From positions 1 through 64,000 of the forward strand of contig DASXDL010000031.1 of NCBI GenBank assembly GCA_036490715.1: a stretch of DNA of 64,000 nt, given 5' to 3'. This document shows, piece by piece, positions 50,884-58,714 of the stretch. Origin of the DNA: FEN-1191 sp036490715 (GTDB lineage Bacteria > Pseudomonadota > Gammaproteobacteria > Steroidobacterales > Steroidobacteraceae). Both the position numbers and the translations under genes were made by a program. Below the pieces are notes generated by a model that was not told where the DNA came from, did not search any database, and was given only the letters and a program-made list of their open reading frames with translations. Every line of letters begins with the position of its first letter. Position 1 is the stretch's first letter.

Positions 50884-50921
50884 ACCCGCGGCGGTGACTG
50901 GGGGAAGTCACCGCCGCGGGT
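50884..50921. terminator. Perfect 16-bp hairpin between aldehyde dehydrogenase and porin genes
   Basis: The arms 50884-50899 and 50906-50921 are exact complements (ACCCGCGGCGGTGACT and its inverse) around a GGGGGA loop. It lies 43 bases after the porin stop on the minus strand. There is no adjacent T-run, so it may protect the 3' end of the mRNA or terminate with Rho. Confidence 0.55.
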
Positions 50922-50963
50922 TCGCCTCTGAACGGCCCTACGAGGCTGTCAGATCAGGTCGGC

Positions 50964-52727
50964 TCAGAACTTGAAATTCATGCCGGTCGAGAAACCCATC
51001 AGCCGGCAGCCGCCCCAGGTCGTGGGTCCGGCGCTGCTGCCATCCTCGAACACCGTGTTGGTGCCGTCATGACAATCGGTCGTCAGGCCGCGCCCGCCGG
51101 CACCCAGGTCAAAGTGGGCATTGCCGTTGTTGAGGGTGAGCGCGCTGTCGATGTACCAGGTGAGCTGCTTGTCGATCTTGTACTTGAAGGCCACCGTATA
51201 CATGTTGGCGGAGTTGTCGGTTGAGAACGGATTGTAGTTATGCTGACCACCGGGATCGCCCACGGTCTTGCTGGCATGGGCCCAGCCGGCACTGAAGTTG
51301 GCTCTCTGGCCCAGATTCTGGGACAGCGCCAGCCAGGTACCGTGACGCTGCCGCTCGTTCTGAAATTCCAGCGCCTGCGGCAGGCTGCGGTGCAGGGCCT
51401 CCCACTCGCCACTGGCCCTCAGGCCGAACGGAAACACGTACTGCAGGCCGACCTTGAATGCCGACTCATCGGCGATATCGGTCAGATAGGGCGGTGAGGC
51501 AACGCTGGCGTAGCCCGGGAATTCCGCCACGATCGTGTTGAAGGTATTGAAATCGATCAACGGACTGTTGGTATTGACCAGGTAGGCATAGGTCGGGCTA
51601 TTGGCCCCGATGCCATCGCTGTTGCGGTTCACGCCCTTGTGGAGTTCCCAGGCCACGGTGCCGTAGAAGCCACCGACATCGACTCGCAGATCGGCGCTGA
51701 TCGCATCGCCGAAGCCGCCGTCATCGCAGTTGAGCAGCAGGTTACCGCTGCCGGCCTCGTTGCCGCCGCTGCAGTCGGGTGAACCGGCGGACTGCACGAC
51801 GTTGTCAAACGTACGGTTCGCACCCGGCGACCACAGCACGTCGACGCTGAGCATGTCCATGATCTTCGGTGACTCATACCAGATCGAGTGATCCAGCCGG
51901 GTACCAAACTCGACCCGGTTGTCACCGCCGGAGTTGCCCATGATCACCGAGTAGTCACCCAGCATGCCGGAGAATGGATTGAGGCGATCGGTGGACTTCT
52001 TGTACGGCGAGTAGGTGGTACCGAATTTCACGCTGCCCCACGGACTGCCGACACCGACAAAGGTGTCTCCCAGGCCGATAGCGCCGTTGACCACGTTCGA
52101 CTGCTGCGTGTACGAGGTCTTCAAGCCCGGCGAAGCGGTGATCGCCAGCGCGGTCTCGACCTGCAGCAGGAAGTTGAAATCGCTGTCGTCGATCTTGTGC
52201 GACATGCGATAACCGATCTGCGACTTGTTGGTCGACAGTGCCGGCATGTACCCCAGCCGGCCGACCTGCTGGGTGCCTTTCGGCCCGGTGCTGACGACGC
52301 CGGCCGCCAGGTTGGTGGGATCAACCAGAGTGTAGCCGTATGCCGTCAGTCCGTTGATGCCCTTGGTGGTGTAGTCATAGGACACGTCGAGCGTGCCGTA
52401 GAAGCCCTTGATGAACTTCTCGAACTTGGGTTCGGCGGGCGCTTCCTTGGCGACCTTGGGCACTTCGGCTGCAGCGCCAGGCCCCTGCACCGGCTGCGGC
52501 ACGGCGGCCGGCGCCAATACTGCCGCCTGTTGCTGCTCCTGCTGCTGCTTCATGTTTTCGACCTGCTTGGTCAGGTCGTCGATACGCTGCATCATGACGC
52601 GCATCTGTTCCTTCAGCGCGGCATTGTCGGCCGCCTCATCGGCGGCGCTGCGAGCCGGATAGCCCGCCAGCAGCACCAGGCTCGCCACCAGCGCGAGCGC
52701 ACATCCAGCGACATTGCGGATACTCAT
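50964..52727 (-). CDS. Outer-membrane porin with N-terminal coiled coil
   Basis: The 587-residue protein has a signal peptide (about 1-29, ending ARSAADE), a short coiled coil with a Gln-rich run (ALKEQMRVMMQRIDDLTKQ, then Q-rich), an Ala/Pro linker and a beta-barrel ending in NFKF. The coiled coil plus barrel layout recalls the DcaP-like porins, which form trimers and carry small organic acids. It is the distal gene of the minus-strand acyl-CoA lyase operon and may admit that pathway's acid substrate. The ribosome site is a G-rich run directly upstream. Confidence 0.87.
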   Translation of the reverse strand: MSIRNVAGCALALVASLVLLAGYPARSAADEAADNAALKEQMRVMMQRIDDLTKQVENMKQQQEQQQAAVLAPAAVPQPVQGPGAAAEVPKVAKEAPAEPKFEKFIKGFYGTLDVSYDYTTKGINGLTAYGYTLVDPTNLAAGVVSTGPKGTQQVGRLGYMPALSTNKSQIGYRMSHKIDDSDFNFLLQVETALAITASPGLKTSYTQQSNVVNGAIGLGDTFVGVGSPWGSVKFGTTYSPYKKSTDRLNPFSGMLGDYSVIMGNSGGDNRVEFGTRLDHSIWYESPKIMDMLSVDVLWSPGANRTFDNVVQSAGSPDCSGGNEAGSGNLLLNCDDGGFGDAISADLRVDVGGFYGTVAWELHKGVNRNSDGIGANSPTYAYLVNTNSPLIDFNTFNTIVAEFPGYASVASPPYLTDIADESAFKVGLQYVFPFGLRASGEWEALHRSLPQALEFQNERQRHGTWLALSQNLGQRANFSAGWAHASKTVGDPGGQHNYNPFSTDNSANMYTVAFKYKIDKQLTWYIDSALTLNNGNAHFDLGAGGRGLTTDCHDGTNTVFEDGSSAGPTTWGGCRLMGFSTGMNFKF

Positions 52728-52810
52728 TCGAATTTCCCCCCAAAGTTAAGCTTCTTATCGATCGTTGCCGATCGGACCATTCCTCACATCGTCACGTCAT
52801 CAGTTCGTGC

Positions 52811-53182
52811 TCAATACCGGGTTCGCTCAAACCGGCGGCACCAGTCCGGCGCCGCGTGCCCAGCGATACTTGGCGCCGAGTACCGCCACCGGGATCTCTC
52901 GCTCTTGTGAAGGATCTGCGGCGACACGACCTTCATGACCACCGGAAAGCCGATGGCGGTGGCCAGCCGCACGGCTTCGGCCGGGCTGGCGGCAATGCTC
53001 TCGGCAGGTACCGGTATCGCGTAGGCCTCGCACAGGCGCCGGGCCTCGGCAGCGGACAGGGCGCTGCGCCCGGCGGCCTTTACCTCGTCGAGAACTCTGC
53101 GGACTGGACTTCTTTCGGACACCAAGCTGTCGGCCGCAGCCAGGCGCGCGTGGCCCAGACCGGTGCTCCCCGCCGAGCTCAT
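52811..53182 (-). pseudogene. Truncated ADP-forming acyl-CoA synthetase (ATP-grasp) fragment
   Basis: The 123 residues contain the start of the ATP-grasp domain of acetyl-CoA synthetase-type proteins: LSAAEARRLCEAYAIPVPAE, then GFPVVMKVVSPQILHKSE. That domain normally continues for another 150 or more residues, but here the similarity stops at HKSE and the last 30 residues (RSRWRYSAP onward) look unrelated. The ATG overlaps the formyl-CoA transferase stop (ATGA), so the gene was once a coupled member of this operon. Deletion or frameshift is likely, and an active enzyme is not expected. Confidence 0.7.
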
Positions 53183-54426
53183 ATGACGCGCTCGGAGCGC
53201 AGTGCGTCGATTTCCGCCTTCGACAGGCCCAGCTCGCTGAGCACCTCGGCGGTGTGCTCGCCCAGCAGCGGCGAGCGCTTGACCTCGGACGGGCTGTCGG
53301 AAAGCTTGATCGGATTGCCGACGGTCAGGTATTTGCCGCGCGTCGGGTGGTCGACCTCAACGATGGTGCCGGTGGCTCGCAGCGACGGCTCTTCGGCCAG
53401 ATCCTTCATCGACAGGATCGGCCCGCACGGAATGTCATGCTGGTTGAGCTCGGCCATGGCCTCGAACTTGGTCTTGGTCATGGTCCACTGCTCGATGGTG
53501 TCGAAGATCTGCTTCAACCGCGGCAGCCGTGCGGGGGCGGTGGCATAGTCAGGATCGGTGATCCACTCGGGCTTGCCGATCACGGTGCAGATCTCTTTCC
53601 ACACCGGCGCCTGGGTAATGAAGTACAGGTAGGCGTTGGGATCGGTCTCCCAGCCCTTGCACTTGATGATCCAGCCGGGCTGGCCACCGCCCGAGGCATT
53701 GCCGGCGCGCGGTACCGCCGGCCCGAAGGCGCCATCGGGGAACTGCGGGTACTCCTTCATGACGCCGGTGCGCGCCAGACGCTGCTGGTCGCGCAGCTTG
53801 ACCCGGCACAGATTCAGAACGCCGTCCTGCATCGCCGCCAGCACCCGCTGGCCGCGGCCGGTGCTCTTGCGCTGATACAGCGCGCACACGATGCCCAGCG
53901 CCAGATGTAATCCGGTGCCGCTGTCGCCGATCTGGGCGCCGGTCACCAGCGGCGGGCCATCGTCGAAGCCGGTGGTCGAGGCCGCGCCGCCGGCGCACTG
54001 GGCGACGTTCTCGTAGACCTTGCAGTCTTCGTAGGGACCGGGGCCGAAACCCTTTATCGAGGCGACGATCATCTTCGGGTTGAGCTGCTGGATGCGCTCC
54101 CAGCTAAAGCCCATGCGATCGAGCGCACCGGGCGCAAAATTCTCCACCAGCACGTCACAGTACTTGATCAGCTTCTCGAGCACGGCCTTGCCGCTCTTGT
54201 GCTTGCCGTCGAGCGTGATCGAGCGCTTGTTGTGATTGAGCATGGTGAAATACAGGCTGTCGACGTCTGGAATGTCGCGCAGCTGCTCGCGCGTGACGTC
54301 ACCGTGCCCGGCCTTCTCGACCTTTATGACATCGGCACCGAACCATGCCAGCAGCTGCGTGCAGGTCGGGCCGGACTGCACGTGCGTGAAATCGAGAATG
54401 CGAACGCCTTCGAGTGCCTTTGTCAT
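53179..54426 (-). CDS. frc: Formyl-CoA transferase-like class III CoA transferase
   Basis: The 415-residue protein aligns closely with Oxalobacter formigenes formyl-CoA transferase as I remember it: LDFTHVQSGPTCTQ, SLYFTMLNHNKRSI, VENFAPGALDRMGFSWE, the catalytic Asp in QIGDSGTG (about residue 168), a glycine loop (GNASGGGQPGW) and CKGWETD. Two residues that line the Oxalobacter active site differ here: Arg38 is Lys and Trp48 is Gln. It should transfer CoA from formyl-CoA to oxalate or another carboxylate in the cytosol. It starts 21 bases after the lyase gene. Confidence 0.88.
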   Translation of the reverse strand: MTKALEGVRILDFTHVQSGPTCTQLLAWFGADVIKVEKAGHGDVTREQLRDIPDVDSLYFTMLNHNKRSITLDGKHKSGKAVLEKLIKYCDVLVENFAPGALDRMGFSWERIQQLNPKMIVASIKGFGPGPYEDCKVYENVAQCAGGAASTTGFDDGPPLVTGAQIGDSGTGLHLALGIVCALYQRKSTGRGQRVLAAMQDGVLNLCRVKLRDQQRLARTGVMKEYPQFPDGAFGPAVPRAGNASGGGQPGWIIKCKGWETDPNAYLYFITQAPVWKEICTVIGKPEWITDPDYATAPARLPRLKQIFDTIEQWTMTKTKFEAMAELNQHDIPCGPILSMKDLAEEPSLRATGTIVEVDHPTRGKYLTVGNPIKLSDSPSEVKRSPLLGEHTAEVLSELGLSKAEIDALRSERVI

Positions 54427-54447
54427 CGTCTGATTTCCCCACCGCTC

Positions 54448-56211
54448 CTATTTGTACATGGTCTGATTCTTGGTCCCCGGCGCATATTCACGCGGATCGA
54501 CCCAGATATTGATCAGTGCGCAGCGGCGCAGCCGCTGCACCGATTCGCGCGCACGCTTGAGCGCCGGCGCAATCTGCGCCGGATCGCGTACTTCCTCGCC
54601 ATAGCCGCCGAGCATTTCGGCGAACTTGCCGAACGGGACGTCGCCGAGCAGGTTGCCGACGCTGCCGCGCTCCTCGCCATATTTGGCAAGCTGGCCGTAG
54701 CGGATCTGATTCATCGCCGAGTTATTGCCGATCACGCCGATATAGGGCACGCCGAAGCGGTTGGCCGTCTCCATATCAAAGCCGGTCATGCCGAAGGAGC
54801 CATCGCCGTAGTAGCACAGCACCTCCTTGTTGGGATTGGCCACGCCGGCGGCGATCGCAAAGCCAGTGCCCACGCCGAGCGAGCCGAGCGCACCGGGATC
54901 CATCCACTGACCCGGCGAGCGCGGCCGCACCGCCTGGGCCGAGATCGTCACGACGTCGCCGCCATCGCCGATGTATATGGTGTTGTCGGCCAGAAATTCG
55001 TTCAGTTCATAGGCAACGCGATAAGGGTGAATCGGCGTGGCATTGGACTTGAACAATGGCATGAGCTTGTCGGTCGCGGCGACTTCAGCCTCGGACAAGC
55101 GTTTCATCCACTGCCCGCGTGCCTGGCGCTTGTCATTCTTGAGGCGTCCGGATGCCGCCTGGAGCACCGCGCCCAGGATGGCGCCCGGGTCACCGACCAG
55201 GCCCAGATCGATGTCACGGTTCTTGCCGACGGTGCGGTAGTCCATGTCGATCTGCACCAGCTTGAGTTTGTTGCTGATGCGACGGCCATAGCCCATGCGA
55301 AAGTCGAACGGTGTCCCGACGATCACGATCACATCGGCATCGGCGAAGGCATTGCCGCGGGTGCGGTCGAAGTGATGCGGATCGCCCGGTGGCAGCAGTC
55401 CGCGACTGCCACCGTTGAAATAGCCGGGAATGTCCAGGCCACGCAACAGCGCGATCGCTTCCTTGTGGCCGCGAGCGGTCCACACCTGCTGCCCGTAGAG
55501 AATCGCCGGCCGTTCGGAATCCACCAGCATGTCGGCTAGCTTCTCGATGTCGCGCGGATCGCCGATCGAGCGGGTCGACGCGCGGTAGCGACCGGGTTTG
55601 GGGATGATTGCCTTGCTCAGATCGACTTCCCGATCGAGCACGTCGCGCGGAATTTCCAGGTACACCGGACCGGGAGCGCCGTTGAAGGCTTCGCGCGCCG
55701 CCATCGAGATCATGTCGGCCACGCGCTCGGTGCTCGGCACCGAGGCGGCGAATTTGGTGATCGGCGACATCATGTCGACATGCGGCAGGTCCTGCAGCGA
55801 CCCCATCTTGTGCTGCGTCAGTGCCCCCTGGCCGCCGATGTGCAACACCGGACTCTCGGACCGAAACGCCGTGGCGATGCCGGTCACGGCATTGGTGCAG
55901 CCGGGACCGGCGGTCGTGACCACGCAGCCCAGCTTGCCGGTCTGGCGCGCGTAGCCGTCGGCGGCATGTGCCGCCACCTGCTCGTGCCGCACGTCGATGA
56001 TGCGAATGCCCTCATCGATGCAGCCATCATAGATATCGATGATGTGGCCACCGCAGAGCGTGAAGATGGTATCGACGCCCTCATTCTTTAGCGCCTTGGC
56101 CACCAGGTGGCCGCCGGATACCACGGCGGCGTCGCGCGATTTGGGCTGCAGCGTGTTGTCCGCCGTGGTGGTGGAGGGCGCGGCGGCGGCAGCGGAAGTG
56201 GCGGCGGTCAT
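54448..56211 (-). CDS. ThDP-dependent acyl-CoA lyase (oxalyl-CoA decarboxylase / 2-hydroxyacyl-CoA lyase family)
   Basis: This 587-residue enzyme has a low-complexity Ala/Thr N-terminus (about 1-20), catalytic Glu in VRHEQVAAHAADGYAR, TTAGPGCTNAVTGI, and the ThDP/Mg motif GDGSFG ending in NNSA (about residues 470-495). Oxalyl-CoA decarboxylase carries a Tyr-Glu pair near residue 120; here the matching stretch is GSLQDLPHVD, more like human HACL1. The C-terminus ends GTKNQTMYK, which I associate with bacterial 2-hydroxyacyl-CoA lyases. It yields formyl-CoA plus CO2 or an aldehyde. It sits between the transporter and CoA-transferase genes in one operon. Confidence 0.8.
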   Translation of the reverse strand: MTAATSAAAAAPSTTTADNTLQPKSRDAAVVSGGHLVAKALKNEGVDTIFTLCGGHIIDIYDGCIDEGIRIIDVRHEQVAAHAADGYARQTGKLGCVVTTAGPGCTNAVTGIATAFRSESPVLHIGGQGALTQHKMGSLQDLPHVDMMSPITKFAASVPSTERVADMISMAAREAFNGAPGPVYLEIPRDVLDREVDLSKAIIPKPGRYRASTRSIGDPRDIEKLADMLVDSERPAILYGQQVWTARGHKEAIALLRGLDIPGYFNGGSRGLLPPGDPHHFDRTRGNAFADADVIVIVGTPFDFRMGYGRRISNKLKLVQIDMDYRTVGKNRDIDLGLVGDPGAILGAVLQAASGRLKNDKRQARGQWMKRLSEAEVAATDKLMPLFKSNATPIHPYRVAYELNEFLADNTIYIGDGGDVVTISAQAVRPRSPGQWMDPGALGSLGVGTGFAIAAGVANPNKEVLCYYGDGSFGMTGFDMETANRFGVPYIGVIGNNSAMNQIRYGQLAKYGEERGSVGNLLGDVPFGKFAEMLGGYGEEVRDPAQIAPALKRARESVQRLRRCALINIWVDPREYAPGTKNQTMYK

Positions 56212-56283
56212 AGGGTTCTCCCGATGAATGCGATCATCAATGTGGCAGCCCGCCGCGCCCGTCGCTGCATCGGCCCAGGGACT

Positions 56284-57594
56284 TCAATTGCCGGCCGGCT
56301 GCATCGGCGAGCGCGCTGCCAGGGCCGCGGCGTCGATATGGGCGCGAGTGTCCGCCAGATGCCGTGCGCGCATCGGCTTCAGCACGATCAAGCCAATCAG
56401 CGCGGCGACGATATTGAAGCTCATCGCGATCATGAACACGGTATGCCAGCCCATCGACAGCGCCAGCGCCGTGGCCGGAGCCACCAGCAGTGCACCGGCG
56501 CCCTTGGCGGTGTAGAGCAGCCCCGCATTGGCCGCGGCGTACTGGGCGCCGAAGGTGTCACCCTGGGTCGCGGGAAATAAGCTGTAGATCTCACCGAAGA
56601 CGCCAAAGTAGATGGCCGTGACCAGCACGAACACCGGCGGGTTGGCGCCGGCCTGGCTGAGCGTGAACAGCGCGCCCGCGCCGATCAAGAACGCGATCGC
56701 CATGGTGTTCTCGCGGCCGATGTTGTCCGAGACCCAGCCGAAGAACGGCCGGCCGACGCCGTCGAAGATGCGATTGAGCATGAGCGCGAATGCCAGCGCC
56801 GCCATGGTCACGCCAAACAGCGCCACCGGAATCTTGTCGATCTTCAGATCCTTGGCGATCGGCGCCATCGAGGCCGCCATCATCAGGCCGCCGGCTGCCA
56901 CCAGCACGAACATCACGTACATGACATAGAAGCAGGGAGTGCGCAGCACCTCGGTCGGAGTAAAACTGCGCGCCGACAGGGTCGGACGCGGCGCTGCGGT
57001 CTGCAGCGACTTGGGCGCCACCATCAGGCCCCAGGCCACCACGAACACGATCACGCCTTGCAGAATGCCGAAGAACAGGAACGCATGCTGGTAGCCGTCG
57101 CTGCTGATCATCTTCGAGATCGGCACGATGGTGAGCGCAGCGCCGGCGCCGAAGCCTGCGGCAGTGATGCCGGCGGCCAATCCGCGCCGGCCCGGGAACC
57201 ACTTGAGCGCGTTGCCGACGCAGGTGCCGTAGACCGAGCCGGTGCCGATGCCGCCGAGCACCGCTCCGAAATACAGCAGCGCGAGCGAATCGGCCACCGA
57301 GTTGATCGACCAGGCGATCGCGACCAGGATGCCGCCGGCGATCACAACCGGACGCGGTCCGAAGCGATCGACCAGATAGCCCTCGACTGGGACTAGCCAG
57401 GTCTCGATCAGAACGAACAGCGTGAACGCCACCTGGATTGCCGGCCGGCCCCAGTGAAACTGGGCGTCGATCGGATTGACGAACAGGGTCCAGCCATACT
57501 GCAGGTTGGCCACCGAGGCCATGCAGATGAGGCCGAGAATGAGTTGAATCCAGGGATGAGCAAAAATAGATTTCGAATTCGAATCGGCAACCAT
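56284..57594 (-). CDS. Oxalate/formate antiporter-family MFS transporter
   Basis: The 436-residue protein has 12 membrane helices. It resembles OxlT of Oxalobacter: QYGWTLFVNPI in helix 1, GYLVDRFGPR, the GIGTGSVYG segment, WFPGRRGLAAGI and later helices with FDGVGRPFFGWVSD (Arg) and LLYTAKGAGALL (Lys). OxlT uses one Arg and one Lys to bind oxalate. Both are retained, supporting a small dicarboxylate or 2-oxo/2-hydroxy acid substrate. It is the first gene of the minus-strand operon, 72 bases before the lyase. Confidence 0.9.
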   Translation of the reverse strand: MVADSNSKSIFAHPWIQLILGLICMASVANLQYGWTLFVNPIDAQFHWGRPAIQVAFTLFVLIETWLVPVEGYLVDRFGPRPVVIAGGILVAIAWSINSVADSLALLYFGAVLGGIGTGSVYGTCVGNALKWFPGRRGLAAGITAAGFGAGAALTIVPISKMISSDGYQHAFLFFGILQGVIVFVVAWGLMVAPKSLQTAAPRPTLSARSFTPTEVLRTPCFYVMYVMFVLVAAGGLMMAASMAPIAKDLKIDKIPVALFGVTMAALAFALMLNRIFDGVGRPFFGWVSDNIGRENTMAIAFLIGAGALFTLSQAGANPPVFVLVTAIYFGVFGEIYSLFPATQGDTFGAQYAAANAGLLYTAKGAGALLVAPATALALSMGWHTVFMIAMSFNIVAALIGLIVLKPMRARHLADTRAHIDAAALAARSPMQPAGN

Positions 57595-57771
57595 GACGCT
57601 CTCCTTATTTATAATTTGCCGGCTGCCGCGAGCCTGTCAGCTGGGCAGCACGAACTTCCCTGGTCGGCATTGGTCAGTGCGTTGGGCCATTCTGCTGGGT
57701 GCCATAGCGCTCCGGAAAATCTCCGGGACCCCCGATTGGACTGAGAAGGTATATTCTTTTGGTCCGTAGCG

Positions 57772-57801
57772 ACCATATTTGATATATCAGTTCGCTGTCA
57801 A
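57772..57801 (-). promoter_or_regulatory. Promoter of the acyl-CoA lyase operon with embedded palindrome
   Basis: On the minus strand, TTGACA (57801-57796) is followed after 18 bases by TATGGT (57777-57772), matching sigma-70 consensus at six and four positions. The perfect palindrome TGATATATCA (57780-57789) fills the spacer, where a bound regulator would block RNA polymerase. Confidence 0.65.
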
Positions 57802-57883
57802 CAGCTCTGCGGCGGGCGTAGGGCGCGGTGACGGGGCGTTAAGTGCGGCAGCCCTGACAAGTGGCCCCAAGATATGCCGTGGC

Positions 57884-57921
57884 TGATATATCTTGACCCA
57901 CGACGCAGCGCATACTAAATT
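57884..57921 (+). promoter_or_regulatory. Promoter of the GntR gene with second TGATATATC box
   Basis: TTGACC (57893-57898) and TAAATT (57916-57921) are separated by 17 bases and face the GntR gene. The box TGATATATCT (57884-57893) overlaps the -35 element, suggesting autoregulation by the GntR protein. Confidence 0.5.
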
Positions 57922-57994
57922 TTTTTCTGCAGCCACCTCGCCGAGCCACTAAGGTACTCAGAATGCTGATGTTTTTCTCTGTCACGGTGCGCGC

Positions 57995-58714
57995 GTGAAC
58001 AGCGTCGTCGCGATGCGGCCGATCCGAAACATGGCGGGGCCGCTGGCGCTGTCTCCTTTAAATGCGGTCAGCCTGCGTGATCAGGCTTACGCGCTGCTGA
58101 AGGATGCGATCGCCGATACCGACATCTACAGCGAGCGCCAGCCGCTGCGACTGGATGAGCGCCAGCTGACACAGGCGCTGGGCGTCAGCCGCACGCCGGT
58201 GCGCGAGGCGCTGTCGATTCTGGAGCAGGAAGGCTTCGTCCGTACCGTTCCACGCCGCGGCATCTTCATTGTTCGAAAGTCCAAGCGCGAGATCATCGAG
58301 ATGATTCAGGTCTGGGCTGCGCTCGAGGGCATGTCGGCGCGCCTGGCGACGCTGCACGCGCCGGATGCCGAGATCGCCAAGCTGCGGCATCTGTTCGACG
58401 AGTTCGTCAACACCAAGCCGTCCGAGCACATCACCGAGTACTCGGACGCCAACATCGCGTTTCACCAGATGATCATCCGCCTGGGCGGATCGCAACTGAT
58501 CGCCGATGCGACCAAGAACCTCTTCATCCACGTGCGGGCGATTCGCCGGGTCACGATCTCGCAGGATAATCGCGCCGCGCGCTCGATCGTCGATCACCTG
58601 AACATCATCGAGGCACTGGAGCGGCGTGACACCGAACTGGCCGAGCGCCTCAGCCGCGAGCATACCCTCGGGCTGGCCGCGCACGTCGAGCGCTACTGCG
58701 ACTTCCTCGACTAG
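57995..58714 (+). CDS. GntR-family regulator with FCD ligand domain
   Basis: The protein has 239 residues from GTG (an ATG six codons on is possible). The winged helix (SLRDQAYALLKDAI, LDERQLTQALGVSRTPVREALSILEQEGFVRTVPRRGIFIV) is followed by an all-helical FCD domain (about 100-235) with a possible metal site (DANIAFHQMII, then a distal His in the SREHTLGLAAHVERY region). FCD regulators sense small organic acids. It is divergent from the transporter-lyase operon and probably represses it via the TGATATATCA boxes. Its end overlaps the LysR gene by 65 bases on the opposite strand. Confidence 0.9.
   Translation: MNSVVAMRPIRNMAGPLALSPLNAVSLRDQAYALLKDAIADTDIYSERQPLRLDERQLTQALGVSRTPVREALSILEQEGFVRTVPRRGIFIVRKSKREIIEMIQVWAALEGMSARLATLHAPDAEIAKLRHLFDEFVNTKPSEHITEYSDANIAFHQMIIRLGGSQLIADATKNLFIHVRAIRRVTISQDNRAARSIVDHLNIIEALERRDTELAERLSREHTLGLAAHVERYCDFLD

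Larger units (their letters stand above)
57595..57994. other. 400-base divergent promoter region (transporter operon / GntR)
   Basis: This space holds no gene. It contains two promoter-like sequences facing outward, each with a TGATATATC-type box, listed separately. The MFS leader is about 170 bases long, and a TCC-type ribosome site (CTCCTTA on the plus strand, 57600-57606) precedes the transporter ATG. Confidence 0.6.

Noticed and set aside
54448..56211. Straight annotation as acetolactate synthase
   Set aside because: The formyl-CoA transferase and OxlT-like neighbours, the HACL-like GSLQDLPHVD stretch and the C-terminal tail fit an acyl-CoA lyase better, although ThDP enzymes of this superfamily are easily confused.
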